From Nesterenkonia sp. LB17 (lineage in GTDB: Bacteria; Actinomycetota; Actinomycetes; Actinomycetales; Micrococcaceae), in contig NZ_JAJOYX010000002.1 of assembly GCF_022565915.1 (NCBI RefSeq), positions 248,001 through 312,000 of the forward strand: 64,000 bases of DNA, read 5' to 3'. Each line of letters opens with the position of its first letter. Position 1 is the stretch's first letter. Positions 51,726-60,097 of the stretch are shown here, one piece after another. The notes beneath the pieces were generated by a model that made no database searches, was not told where the DNA came from, and saw only the letters and a program-made list of their open reading frames with translations. The position numbers and the translations under genes were made by a program.

Positions 51726-51741
51726 TTGAGCACGTGCTCAA
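51726..51741. promoter_or_regulatory. TTGAGCACGTGCTCAA operator
   Basis: A perfect 16-bp palindrome 33 bp upstream of the araC-like ATG and 250 bp before the permease ATG. It shares TTGAGC-N4-GCTCAA with the site before the amine oxidase gene at 47961-47976. Confidence 0.8.
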
Positions 51742-51915
51742 GATCGAGGACACAGGCGTTCCGAACACGTGAACCTTGGTGGCCCTTCAGTGTGACAGTG
51801 CTCACACAGGCTGTAAAGGGTCGGTGCTGACGGGGTTCGAGAATCTCCGCCCGGATGCGCAAGGCCGCTGCACCGTGATGCAAGACACGCTGGGCTTCGG
51901 CTCGAGATACTTCGA

Positions 51916-51938
51916 GGCACCGGCACCGGCACCGGCAC
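51916..51938 (+). repeat. GGCACC hexanucleotide run in the permease leader
   Basis: Nearly four uninterrupted copies of GGCACC, followed by decayed copies to about 51970. It lies in the 250-bp stretch between the AraC/permease operator and the permease start. This stretch holds no gene I can support; slippage could change the leader length. Confidence 0.6.
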
Positions 51939-51991
51939 TTGCACCTGCAACGACACCCTCGCCGGCACCTGCGAGCAGATGGAGCACCCTG

Positions 51992-53473
51992 ATGACTGAG
52001 CACACTGCCCCCACCCGGCCCACGGCGGTCGAGAACACCACCCTGGCCAGACGAACACTGGGAGTCCCGGCCCTGGTGTTCCTGATCATCGCAGCCTCCG
52101 CACCGCTGACGGTCCTGGCCGGGGGAGCCACCGCGAGCTTCGCCGTCACCGCTGAGATCGGAGTGCCCGTCGGGTACCTGCTGCTCGGTGTGATCCTGGT
52201 GTTCTTCGCGCTGGGCTATGGGCGGATGAGCACCTACGTGCAGAATGCCGGCGCCTTCTACGCCTACGTCACAGCCGGGCTGGGCACCCGGATCGGGATC
52301 GGGAGCTCCTTCCTGGCTCTGGTGACGTACAACGCGATGCAGGTGGGCCTCTACGGAGTCTTCGGCTTCACCGCCTCGTCGATCGTCAATGACCTCTTCG
52401 GCCTGGAGGTCGCCTGGTGGATCTGCGCCCTGGTGGGGTGGGTGATCGTCGGCGCGCTCGGGGTCAATCGCATCGACCTCTCGGCGAAGGTTCTCGCAGT
52501 GATCGTGCTGCTGGAGTTCCTGGTCGTGATCGTGGTCAGCGTGCTCTCGCTCTCGACGTCCCCCGAAGGGATCAGTGCCGCACCGCTGCAGCTGGAGAAC
52601 TGGTTCAACGGCAGCCTCGGGGCCATCCTGGCCTTCGGCATCGCCGCCTTCATGGGGTTCGAATCAGGTGCGATCTACTCGGAGGAGGCCAAGAACCCAG
52701 AGCGATCGGTGGCGCGCGCGACCTACATCGCGGTCTCGATCATCGCCGTCTTCTACGCCTTCTCCGCCTGGGCCTTCGCCGTGGGCATCGGCCCCTCGCA
52801 GATCGTGGCCCAGTCCCAGGAATGGGGCCCGGACCTGCTCTTCATCTTCCTCGACGGCCATCTGCCTGCGCTGCTGGTGAACCTCGCCGCAGTGCTGTTC
52901 ATGACCAGCATCATCGCCGCCATGGTGGCCTTCCATAATGCGGCTGCCCGGTACTTCTTCTCGCTGGGCCGGGCTCGGGTGCTGCCACAGATCCTCGGGC
53001 GAACGGGAGCCTCCAACGGAGCCCCGGTGGCAGGTTCGCTGACCCAGAGCGTGATCGGCGTGGTCTTCATCCTGATCTTCGCCGTGGCCGGGGTCGGCTC
53101 CGACTTCGGTCCGCTCTTCCCGGTGATGACGATGTTCCCCTGGCTGACCAACGCGGCGGGATTCGGTCTGGTGCTGCTGCTGTGCCTGACCTCGGTGGCC
53201 ATCATGCGCTACTTCAATCGGGATCCGCAGCAGCACCCGTTGTTCGTCCGCACCATAGCGCCGCTGATCTCAGCCGTGGGACTCGGCATCATCGCGGTGC
53301 TGATCATGTTCAACTTCGACGTGATGATCGACTCCGACGGCTTCTCCCCGCTGGTGGTCGTGCTTCCCGGTGTGATCGTCGGGGCGGGCATCCTGGGACT
53401 CATCTGGGGCGAATACCTGCGCACCCGGCGGCCCGAGCTCTACGCCAGCGTGAGTGGAGCAGACATCGGGTGA
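51992..53473 (+). CDS. APC family permease (amine/amino acid)
   Basis: 493 residues from ATG 51992 (MTEHTAPTRP), seven bases after GGAG. The frame extends upstream but covers the repeat and is rejected as a start. About 12 helices; helix 1 has FLIIAASAPLTVLAGGATASF, and AFYAYVTAGLGTRIG and FMGFESGAIYSEEAKNPERS are typical APC motifs. The position between amine oxidase/AraC and the homoprotocatechuate operon suggests it imports an aromatic amine or a related acid. Confidence 0.9.
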   Translation: MTEHTAPTRPTAVENTTLARRTLGVPALVFLIIAASAPLTVLAGGATASFAVTAEIGVPVGYLLLGVILVFFALGYGRMSTYVQNAGAFYAYVTAGLGTRIGIGSSFLALVTYNAMQVGLYGVFGFTASSIVNDLFGLEVAWWICALVGWVIVGALGVNRIDLSAKVLAVIVLLEFLVVIVVSVLSLSTSPEGISAAPLQLENWFNGSLGAILAFGIAAFMGFESGAIYSEEAKNPERSVARATYIAVSIIAVFYAFSAWAFAVGIGPSQIVAQSQEWGPDLLFIFLDGHLPALLVNLAAVLFMTSIIAAMVAFHNAAARYFFSLGRARVLPQILGRTGASNGAPVAGSLTQSVIGVVFILIFAVAGVGSDFGPLFPVMTMFPWLTNAAGFGLVLLLCLTSVAIMRYFNRDPQQHPLFVRTIAPLISAVGLGIIAVLIMFNFDVMIDSDGFSPLVVVLPGVIVGAGILGLIWGEYLRTRRPELYASVSGADIG

Positions 53474-53642
53474 ATCACAGCCGGGCTCAGACCCTGCAGT
53501 GCACTCCGCGCTGCGCGGCCCAGCGCATCGCGGCTCCCCGGGCAACAACCACTCGAAGGGGTTGTGCGTCGCATCACATACCGTATACGATCTGGAATAT
53601 CATCTACCGGAGGGATCCGGGCCGGATCGTCGAGGAGACCAT

Positions 53643-55130
53643 ATGACTGCGCAGGAACTGGGCACACCCGGCAAGATCGTCGCCGTGCACATCAGCTATG
53701 AGTCCCGCGCCGCGGAGCGCGGCCGGCGCCCGGCGACCCCGTCCTACTTCTTCAAGCCGACCAGCTCGCTGGGCGTCTCCGGGGACTCCGTGCAGCGTCC
53801 CGGCGGGACGGAGCTGCTCGCCTTCGAGGGTGAGATCGCGCTGATCATCGGCACCGCCGCACGTCAGGTCACCGCCGATGACGCCTGGAGCCACGTCCGC
53901 GCGGTCACCGCGGCCAACGACTGGGGGCTCTACGATCTGCGCGCCGCGGACAAGGGCTCCAACGTGCGCAACAAGGGCCGCGACGGCTACACCACGGTGG
54001 GCCCCGAACTCATCGATGCCGCGGAGGTGGACCCGAGGAAGCTGCGTGTGCGCACCTGGAAGAACGGTCACCTCGTCCAGGACGGCGCCACCGGCTCCAT
54101 GATCTTTCCGCTGACCCAGCTCATCGCCGACCTGTCCCAGCACATGACCCTGCAGCCCGGAGACATCATCCTCACCGGAACTCCCGCCGGCGCCTCGGTG
54201 GCGGAGCCGGGGGACACCATCGAAGTCGAGGTCGACGCCGCCCGCGGGCTCACCAGCGGCCGACTGGTCAGCCCGGTGACGGAGGGACCAGGGGTGTTCG
54301 ATCCCGCCCTGGGCTCGCTGCCCAGCGTGGACGACACCCAGCGCGAAGAGGCCTGGGGCTCCCGGGAGGCCGCCGGCCTGCCCCCGAAGCAGGCCCCCGG
54401 CCTGGATCCCGAACTGCGCGCCACGCTGGAACAGGTGCCGGTCGCCGCCCTCTCCCAGGAGATGCGCCGACGCGGGTACAACAACGTCACCGTCGACGGC
54501 GTGCGCCCCACCCGCCCCGGCCATAAGCTCATCGGCACTGCCCGGACCCTGCGCTTCGTGCCCCACCGAGAAGACCTCTTCGCCTCCCGCGGAGGCGGCT
54601 TCAACGCCCAGAAGCAGGTGTTCGACTCCGTGCACTCGGGCGAGGTCATCGTGATCGAGGCCCGCGGAGAGCGCGGCTCGGGAACCCTGGGAGACATCCT
54701 GGCGCTGCGTGCGCTGCATCGCGGTGCCGCCGGTGTCGTGACCGACGGCGGGGTGCGCGACTACTCCACCGTGGCCGAGATCGGACTCCCGGTGTTCAGT
54801 CAGGGCCCGCACCCGGCGGTGCTCGGCCGCAAGCACGTCCCCTGGGACGCCGATCTCACCGTGGCCTGTGGGGGAGCGACCGTGCAGCCAGGCGACATCA
54901 TCGTCGGCGACGACGACGGCGTCATCGTGCTCCCGCCCTCGATCGCCGACGAGGTGGCCGAGGCGGCGCTGGTCAAGGAGGCCGAGGACGCCTGGGTCGC
55001 CGAACAGGTCAAGGCCGGGAACCCGGTGGACGGACTCTTTCCGATGAACTCCACCTGGCGCGCCCGCTACGAGGCCGAACAGGGACGCGCCGGCGCCGAG
55101 GCCCCCCTCGTCAAGGGAGAGGGCCCGTGA
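53643..55130 (+). CDS. FAH-domain hydrolase/isomerase fused to an RraA-like domain
   Basis: 495 residues from ATG 53643; an upstream in-frame start overlaps the permease and is rejected. Residues ~10-205 are a fumarylacetoacetate hydrolase fold: LLAFEGEIALIIG supplies the metal Glu pair, then GRDGYTTVGP and LTGTPAGASV. Residues ~254-470 resemble RraA/4-hydroxy-4-methyl-2-oxoglutarate aldolase: GTLGDILALRALHRGAAGVV, TDGGVRDYS and PGDIIVGDDDGVIVLP. In enteric HpaG two FAH domains do the isomerase and decarboxylase steps; here the second is replaced. It heads the hpa operon, coupled by GTGA to the GntR gene. Confidence 0.85.
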   Translation: MTAQELGTPGKIVAVHISYESRAAERGRRPATPSYFFKPTSSLGVSGDSVQRPGGTELLAFEGEIALIIGTAARQVTADDAWSHVRAVTAANDWGLYDLRAADKGSNVRNKGRDGYTTVGPELIDAAEVDPRKLRVRTWKNGHLVQDGATGSMIFPLTQLIADLSQHMTLQPGDIILTGTPAGASVAEPGDTIEVEVDAARGLTSGRLVSPVTEGPGVFDPALGSLPSVDDTQREEAWGSREAAGLPPKQAPGLDPELRATLEQVPVAALSQEMRRRGYNNVTVDGVRPTRPGHKLIGTARTLRFVPHREDLFASRGGGFNAQKQVFDSVHSGEVIVIEARGERGSGTLGDILALRALHRGAAGVVTDGGVRDYSTVAEIGLPVFSQGPHPAVLGRKHVPWDADLTVACGGATVQPGDIIVGDDDGVIVLPPSIADEVAEAALVKEAEDAWVAEQVKAGNPVDGLFPMNSTWRARYEAEQGRAGAEAPLVKGEGP

Positions 55131-55789
55131 TCCGCATCGATGAGCGGATCAGCAAGTCCGAGCTGACCTACGACTGGATCCGCGAGCGCATCGTCGGCCG
55201 CGAGTTCAACCCCGGCTACCGGCTGGTCCTCGGCGCCATAGCCAAGGAGCTGGGCATCAGCGTGGTCCCGGTCCGCGAGGCGGTGCGCCGGCTCGAGGCC
55301 GAGGGCCTGATCGAGTTCGAACGCAATGTCGGCGCCCGGGTCGCCATGGTCAACCAGGACGAGTACATCGACACCATGCAGACACTCGGGGTGCTCGAGG
55401 GTGCGGCCACCGCGCTGGCGCTGCCGCTGATGCTTGACGCCGACCTCGCCCGCGCCCAGGCGATCAACGATTCGATGCGCGCCATGCTCGAGGACTTCGA
55501 TCCGGTGGCCTTCACCTCGCTCAATGAGAAGTTCCACCGGGCGCTCTTCCAGCGCTGCCCCAATCCGCACATCTCCGAGCTCGCCGACCGCGGCTGGAAC
55601 CGGATGTCCGGGCTGCGCAGCTCCACCTTCGCCTTCGTGCCGGACCGGGCGCCCCGCTCGGTCCAGGAGCACGACGACATCCTTCGACTCATCCGTGAGA
55701 ATGCCGAGCCGCTGGAGATCGAGATGGCAGTGCGCCAGCACAAGTGGCGCACCGTCGAGGCCTACCGCCAGCAGCGCACCGACTCCTAA
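55127..55789 (+). CDS. GntR family regulator (FCD type)
   Basis: 220 residues from GTG 55127, overlapping the FAH-RraA stop. Winged helix: RLVLGAIAKELGISVVPVREAVRRLEAEGLIEFERN. The C-terminal FCD domain binds a carboxylate, often with a metal (ATALALPLMLDADLARAQ, FNEKFHRALFQR, HDDILRLIRENAEPLEIEMAVRQH). It is the second gene of the operon it probably controls. A GTATAC-centred palindrome at 53583-53588, 55 bp before the first gene, is a candidate operator. Confidence 0.9.
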   Translation: MIRIDERISKSELTYDWIRERIVGREFNPGYRLVLGAIAKELGISVVPVREAVRRLEAEGLIEFERNVGARVAMVNQDEYIDTMQTLGVLEGAATALALPLMLDADLARAQAINDSMRAMLEDFDPVAFTSLNEKFHRALFQRCPNPHISELADRGWNRMSGLRSSTFAFVPDRAPRSVQEHDDILRLIRENAEPLEIEMAVRQHKWRTVEAYRQQRTDS

Positions 55790-55804
55790 GGAGACCCACC
55801 AGAG

Positions 55805-57310
55805 ATGAACGACTACCAGAGCCCCGTCCCGGCCGATCTGCCGGAACGCATCCAGCACTACATCGACGGCGAGTTCCTCGACTCCGCAGAGGGCGGCACC
55901 TTCGAGGTGCTCAACCCGGTGACCAACGAGGTCTACATCAGCGCCGCCGCCGGCACCAAGGCCGACGTCGACCTCGCCGTGGCCGCCGCGGCCCGCGCCT
56001 TCGAGACCGGGACCTGGCGCGAGACGCTGCCCCGGGAACGCTCCCGGGTGCTGCACCGGATCGCCGACCTCGTCGAAGAGCGCGGCGCCCGGCTCGCGGA
56101 GCTGGAGTCCTTCGACTCCGGGCTGCCCATCACCCAGGCCCTCGGGCAGGCCCGCCGCGCTGCCGAGAACTTCCGCTTCTTCGCCGATCTGATCGTCGCC
56201 CAGGCCGATGACGTCTACAAGGTGCCGGGACGACAGATCAACTACGTCAGCCGCAAGCCGATCGGTGTGGCCGGACTGATCACCCCCTGGAACACCCCCT
56301 TCATGTTGGAGAGCTGGAAGCTGGCTCCCGCCCTGGCCGCCGGCAACTCGGTGGTGCTCAAGCCGGCCGAGTTCACCCCGCTCTCGGCGAGCCTGTGGGC
56401 CGGGATCTTCGAAGAGGCCGGACTGCCCAGGGGCGTGTTCAACCTGGTCAACGGGCTCGGTGAGCAGGCCGGTGACGCCCTGGTCAAGCACCCGGACGTG
56501 CCGCTGATCTCCTTCACCGGTGAATCAAGCACCGGGCAGACCATCTTCGCCAACGCGGCACCGGCGCTGAAGGGCCTCTCCATGGAGCTCGGCGGGAAAT
56601 CGCCCGCCGTCGTCTTCGCCGACGCTGACCTTGAGGCGGCCGTCAACGCCACCATCTTCGGGGTCTTCTCGCTCAACGGCGAGCGCTGCACCGCCGGCAG
56701 CCGGATCCTGGTGGAGCGCAGCATCTACCCCGAGTTCCTCGAGCGCTACGCCGCCCAGGCCAAGCGGGTCAAGGTCGGACTGCCGCACGAGCCCGGCACC
56801 GAGGTCGGCGCGCTGGTGCACCCCGAGCACTTCGAGAAGGTGATGAGCTACATCGAGATCGGCAAGACCGAGGCGCGGCTTCTTGCCGGCGGCGGTCGCC
56901 CGGAGGGGTTCCCGAGCGGGAACTTCGTGGCGCCCACGGTCTTCGCCGACGTCGCGCCTGAGGCGCGGATCTTCCAGGAGGAGATCTTCGGCCCGGTGGT
57001 CGCCATCACTCCCTTCGACTCTGACGCCGAGGCGTTGGAACTGGCCAACAACACCAAGTACGGGCTGGCCGCGTATATCTGGACCAATGACCTCAAGCGG
57101 TCGCACAACTTCGCCCAGTCGGTCCAGGCCGGGATGGTCTGGCTGAACTCGAACAACGTCCGGGATCTGCGCACCCCCTTCGGAGGGGTCAAGGCCTCCG
57201 GACTGGGCCACGAGGGCGGCTACCGCTCACTGGACTTCTACACCGACCAGCAGGCCGTGCACATCAACCTCGGCGAGGTCCACAACCCGGTATTCGGCAA
57301 GGCCGACTGA
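55805..57310 (+). CDS. hpaE: 5-carboxymethyl-2-hydroxymuconate-6-semialdehyde dehydrogenase
   Basis: 501 residues of the ALDH superfamily. TPWNTPFMLESWKLAPAL, KPAEFTPLSASLW, FTGESSTGQTIF, LSMELGGKSPAVVFADAD and NGERCTAGSRIL (nucleophile Cys) fit the HpaE group, which oxidises the ring-cleavage semialdehyde of homoprotocatechuate. The operon position, directly before hpaD, supports this rather than a betaine-aldehyde role. AAGGAG lies before the ATG, 15 bp after the GntR stop. Confidence 0.92.
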   Translation: MNDYQSPVPADLPERIQHYIDGEFLDSAEGGTFEVLNPVTNEVYISAAAGTKADVDLAVAAAARAFETGTWRETLPRERSRVLHRIADLVEERGARLAELESFDSGLPITQALGQARRAAENFRFFADLIVAQADDVYKVPGRQINYVSRKPIGVAGLITPWNTPFMLESWKLAPALAAGNSVVLKPAEFTPLSASLWAGIFEEAGLPRGVFNLVNGLGEQAGDALVKHPDVPLISFTGESSTGQTIFANAAPALKGLSMELGGKSPAVVFADADLEAAVNATIFGVFSLNGERCTAGSRILVERSIYPEFLERYAAQAKRVKVGLPHEPGTEVGALVHPEHFEKVMSYIEIGKTEARLLAGGGRPEGFPSGNFVAPTVFADVAPEARIFQEEIFGPVVAITPFDSDAEALELANNTKYGLAAYIWTNDLKRSHNFAQSVQAGMVWLNSNNVRDLRTPFGGVKASGLGHEGGYRSLDFYTDQQAVHINLGEVHNPVFGKAD

Positions 57311-57358
57311 GGCTTCACCGCACCCCACACCTTCCACCATCGAGCAAGGACGCTTCTG

Positions 57359-58468
57359 ATGAATGACAACCCCATCCCGGGTCGGATTCCCACCCCCTCT
57401 TCACCGGCGCCGGACATCCTGCGCTGCGCCTATATGGAGCTGATCGTCACCGATCTGCAGCGCTCCCGCGACTTCTACGTGGATGTCCTCGACCTCACGG
57501 TCACCGCCGAAGACGAGGACGCGATCTACCTGCGCTCCATGGAGGAGTTCATCCACCACAACCTGGTGCTGCGCCGCGGGGAGCAGGCCGCCGTGGCCGC
57601 CTTCTCCTACCGGGTGCGCGCACCGGAGGACCTGGACAAGGCGGAGGCGTTCTACCGCGAGCTCGGCTGCGAGGTCATTCGGCGCAAGGAGGGCTTCACC
57701 CGCGGCATCGGCGACTCGGTGCGGGTCCAGGACCCGCTGGGCTTCCCCTACGAGTTCTTCCACGATGTGCAGCACGTGGAGCGGCTGGCCTGGCGCTATG
57801 ACCTCTACACCCCTGGCGCCCTGGTCCGGCTGGACCACTTCAACCAGGTCACACCGGACGTGCCCAAGGCCGTGGCCTATATGGAGGACCTCGGCTTCCG
57901 GGTCACCGAGGACATCCAGGATGAGCACGGCACCACCTACGCGGCCTGGATGCGGCGCAAGCCCACCGTCCATGACACCGCGATGACCGGCGGCGCGGGA
58001 CCGCGGATGCACCACGTCGCGTTCGCCACCCATGAGAAGCACAACGTGCTCGCGATCTGCGACAAGCTCGGCGCGCTGCGGCTCTCCGACCACATCGAGC
58101 GCGGCCCCGGCCGGCATGGGGTCTCCAACGCCTTTTACCTCTACATCCGTGACCCCGACGGGCACCGGATCGAGATCTACACCCAGGACTACTACACCGG
58201 AGACCCGGACAACCCGGTGGTGACCTGGGACGTGCACGACAACCAGCGCCGCGACTGGTGGGGCAACCCGGTGGTCCCGTCCTGGTACACCGAGGCCTCC
58301 ACCGTGCTGGACCTGCACGGACGCCCGGTGCCCTCGGTGGAGCGCACGGAGAGCTCCGAGATGGACGTGACCATCGGCGCCGACGGGTTCTCCTACACCC
58401 GCAAGGACGACGAGGATTCCATGCCCTCCTGGAAACAGGGCGAGTACAAGCTGGGCCACCAGCTCTGA
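57359..58468 (+). CDS. hpaD: 3,4-dihydroxyphenylacetate 2,3-dioxygenase
   Basis: 369 residues of the type I extradiol dioxygenases (VOC fold), like the Mn enzyme MndD of Arthrobacter globiformis. Metal ligands are expected in RLDHFNQVTPD (His), MHHVAFATHEK (His) and RIEIYTQDYY (Glu). It opens homoprotocatechuate next to a hydroxyl. AAGGA precedes the ATG. It lies between hpaE and hpaH in the operon. Confidence 0.94.
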   Translation: MNDNPIPGRIPTPSSPAPDILRCAYMELIVTDLQRSRDFYVDVLDLTVTAEDEDAIYLRSMEEFIHHNLVLRRGEQAAVAAFSYRVRAPEDLDKAEAFYRELGCEVIRRKEGFTRGIGDSVRVQDPLGFPYEFFHDVQHVERLAWRYDLYTPGALVRLDHFNQVTPDVPKAVAYMEDLGFRVTEDIQDEHGTTYAAWMRRKPTVHDTAMTGGAGPRMHHVAFATHEKHNVLAICDKLGALRLSDHIERGPGRHGVSNAFYLYIRDPDGHRIEIYTQDYYTGDPDNPVVTWDVHDNQRRDWWGNPVVPSWYTEASTVLDLHGRPVPSVERTESSEMDVTIGADGFSYTRKDDEDSMPSWKQGEYKLGHQL

Positions 58469-58478
58469 GGCTGTCCAG

Positions 58479-58523
58479 AGACCTATGACCGGGAGACCTA
58501 TGATCAGGAGCGCCATGATCCGG
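58479..58523 (+). repeat. Three imperfect 15-bp tandem repeats before hpaH
   Basis: AGACCTATGACCGGG (58479), AGACCTATGATCAGG (58494) and AGCGCCATGATCCGG (58509). Each contains an ATG in the same frame, opening an 18-codon mini-frame (58485-58538) whose stop lies inside the start of hpaH. Confidence 0.7.
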
Positions 58524-58531
58524 AGTGCACA

Positions 58532-59317
58532 ATGCTGACACCAGAGCAGATCACCACCATCGCCGACGAGCTCGCCGCAGCCGAGGCGCAGCGCAGCATG
58601 ATCCCGCGGCTCACAACCCGCCACCCCGAGATGACCATCGAGGACTCCTACGCGGTGCAGAACGAATGGCGACGCCGCGCCGTGGCGTCCGGACGCCGGC
58701 TGGTGGGCCGCAAGATCGGGCTCACCTCCAAGGTCATGCAGGTGGCCACCGGGATCACCGAACCCGACTACGGGGCGATCTTCGACGACATGGTCTTCGA
58801 GAACGGCTCGGTGATCGAGCACAGCCGCTTCTCCAACGTGCGCATCGAGGTGGAGCTCGCCTTCAAGCTCGGCAAGCCGCTGAAGGGCCCCGGAGTCACG
58901 GTCTTCGACGTGTTGGACGCCACCGACTACGTGGTGCCCGCGCTGGAGATCCTCTCCAGCCGGATCGAGATGCAGGGCCGCACGATCGTGGACACCATCA
59001 GCGACAATGCCGCGATGGGCGCCATGGTCTACGGCGGCAACCCGGTGGCCCCGGACGCGGTGGATCTGCGCTGGGTCTCCGCGCTGCTCTACCGCAACGA
59101 GACCATCGAGGAGTCCGGCGTGGCCGCCGCCGTGCTCAACCACCCCGCCATGGGCGTGGTCTGGCTGGCGAACAAGCTGGCCCAGCACGGCGACAGCCTG
59201 CAGGCCGGGGAGCTGATCCTCGCCGGCTCCTTCACCCGCCCGATGTGGGTGGAGCCCGGAGACACCGTCACCTGTGATTATGGAGAGCTGGGAACCCTGA
59301 CATGCCGCTTCAACTGA
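58532..59317 (+). CDS. hpaH: 2-oxo-hepta-3-ene-1,7-dioate hydratase
   Basis: 261 residues of the hydratase/decarboxylase family. ASGRRLVGRKIGLTSKVMQ, EPDYGAIFDDMVFENGSVI and IEVELAFKLGKPL (metal Glu residues) are typical, then SRIEMQGRTIVDTISDN. It adds water to the dienoate formed by the decarboxylase. It overlaps hpaI by 16 bp. Its ATG lies inside the end of a mini-frame that may couple translation. Confidence 0.92.
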   Translation: MLTPEQITTIADELAAAEAQRSMIPRLTTRHPEMTIEDSYAVQNEWRRRAVASGRRLVGRKIGLTSKVMQVATGITEPDYGAIFDDMVFENGSVIEHSRFSNVRIEVELAFKLGKPLKGPGVTVFDVLDATDYVVPALEILSSRIEMQGRTIVDTISDNAAMGAMVYGGNPVAPDAVDLRWVSALLYRNETIEESGVAAAVLNHPAMGVVWLANKLAQHGDSLQAGELILAGSFTRPMWVEPGDTVTCDYGELGTLTCRFN

Positions 59318-60087
59318 ACCCCACCCTGCGCGCGGACCTGGCCGCCGCCGACCGCCCGCTGATCGGCGGATGGGTCTGCTCCGGGTCCTCGGTGATGGCC
59401 GAGATCATGGCCGGCTCGGGGCTGGACGTGGTGCTCATCGACATGGAGCACGCACCCAACGGGCTTGAATCCGTGCTCGCCCAGCTGCATGCGCTCTCCG
59501 GGTACCCGGTGACCCCGCTGGTCCGGCTCTCCTCCGACGACCCGGTGACCATCAAGCAGGTGCTGGACCTCGGCGTGCAGAACCTGCTGATCCCGATGAT
59601 CTCCACGCCCGAGCAGGCCCGCCAGGTCGCCGCCTCCACGCAGTACCCGCCCGCGGGGCGCCGCGGGATCGGCAACGCGCTGGCCCGCTCCGGACGCTGG
59701 AACCGGGTGCCGAACTACCTCGACGATGCCGCCTCGCATGTGAGCATCCACCTGCAGATCGAGACCGTCCAGGGTGTGGAGAACGCCGAGGCGATCGCCG
59801 CGGTGGAGGGCATCGACGGGATCTTCGCCGGTCCCAGCGACCTCTCCGCCTCGATGGGGCTGCTCGGTCAGCAGACCCACCCCCAGGTGGTCGACGCCGT
59901 GAAGGCCACCTTCACCGCCGCAGCGCGCGCCGGCAAGACCGCCGGCGTCAACGCCTTCGACCCGGCAGCCGCCCGTGACTACCTCGACGCCGGAGCGTCC
60001 TGGGTGCTCGTGGGCGCCGACGTCTCGCTCGTGGCGCGCGGCTCGGAGAAGCTCGCCGCGGACTTCATCCCACGCACCGCTCACTGA
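59302..60087 (+). CDS. hpaI: 4-hydroxy-2-oxoheptanedioate aldolase
   Basis: 261 residues of the class II HpcH/HpaI aldolase family. GGWVCSGSSVMAEIMAGSGLDVVLIDMEHAPN carries the catalytic His-Glu region, IETVQGVENAEAIAAVEGIDGIFAGPSDLSASMG the metal Glu/Asp. It cleaves to pyruvate and succinic semialdehyde. It overlaps hpaH by 16 bp; the monooxygenase gene follows after 10 bp. The semialdehyde needs a dehydrogenase, for which only a decayed remnant is seen here. Confidence 0.93.
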   Translation: MPLQLNPTLRADLAAADRPLIGGWVCSGSSVMAEIMAGSGLDVVLIDMEHAPNGLESVLAQLHALSGYPVTPLVRLSSDDPVTIKQVLDLGVQNLLIPMISTPEQARQVAASTQYPPAGRRGIGNALARSGRWNRVPNYLDDAASHVSIHLQIETVQGVENAEAIAAVEGIDGIFAGPSDLSASMGLLGQQTHPQVVDAVKATFTAAARAGKTAGVNAFDPAAARDYLDAGASWVLVGADVSLVARGSEKLAADFIPRTAH

Positions 60088-60097
60088 GGAGTCATCC

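Noticed and set aside
57401-59188. 595-codon minus-strand frame opposite hpaD/hpaH
   Set aside because: It spans two well-supported genes and has repetitive low-complexity composition.
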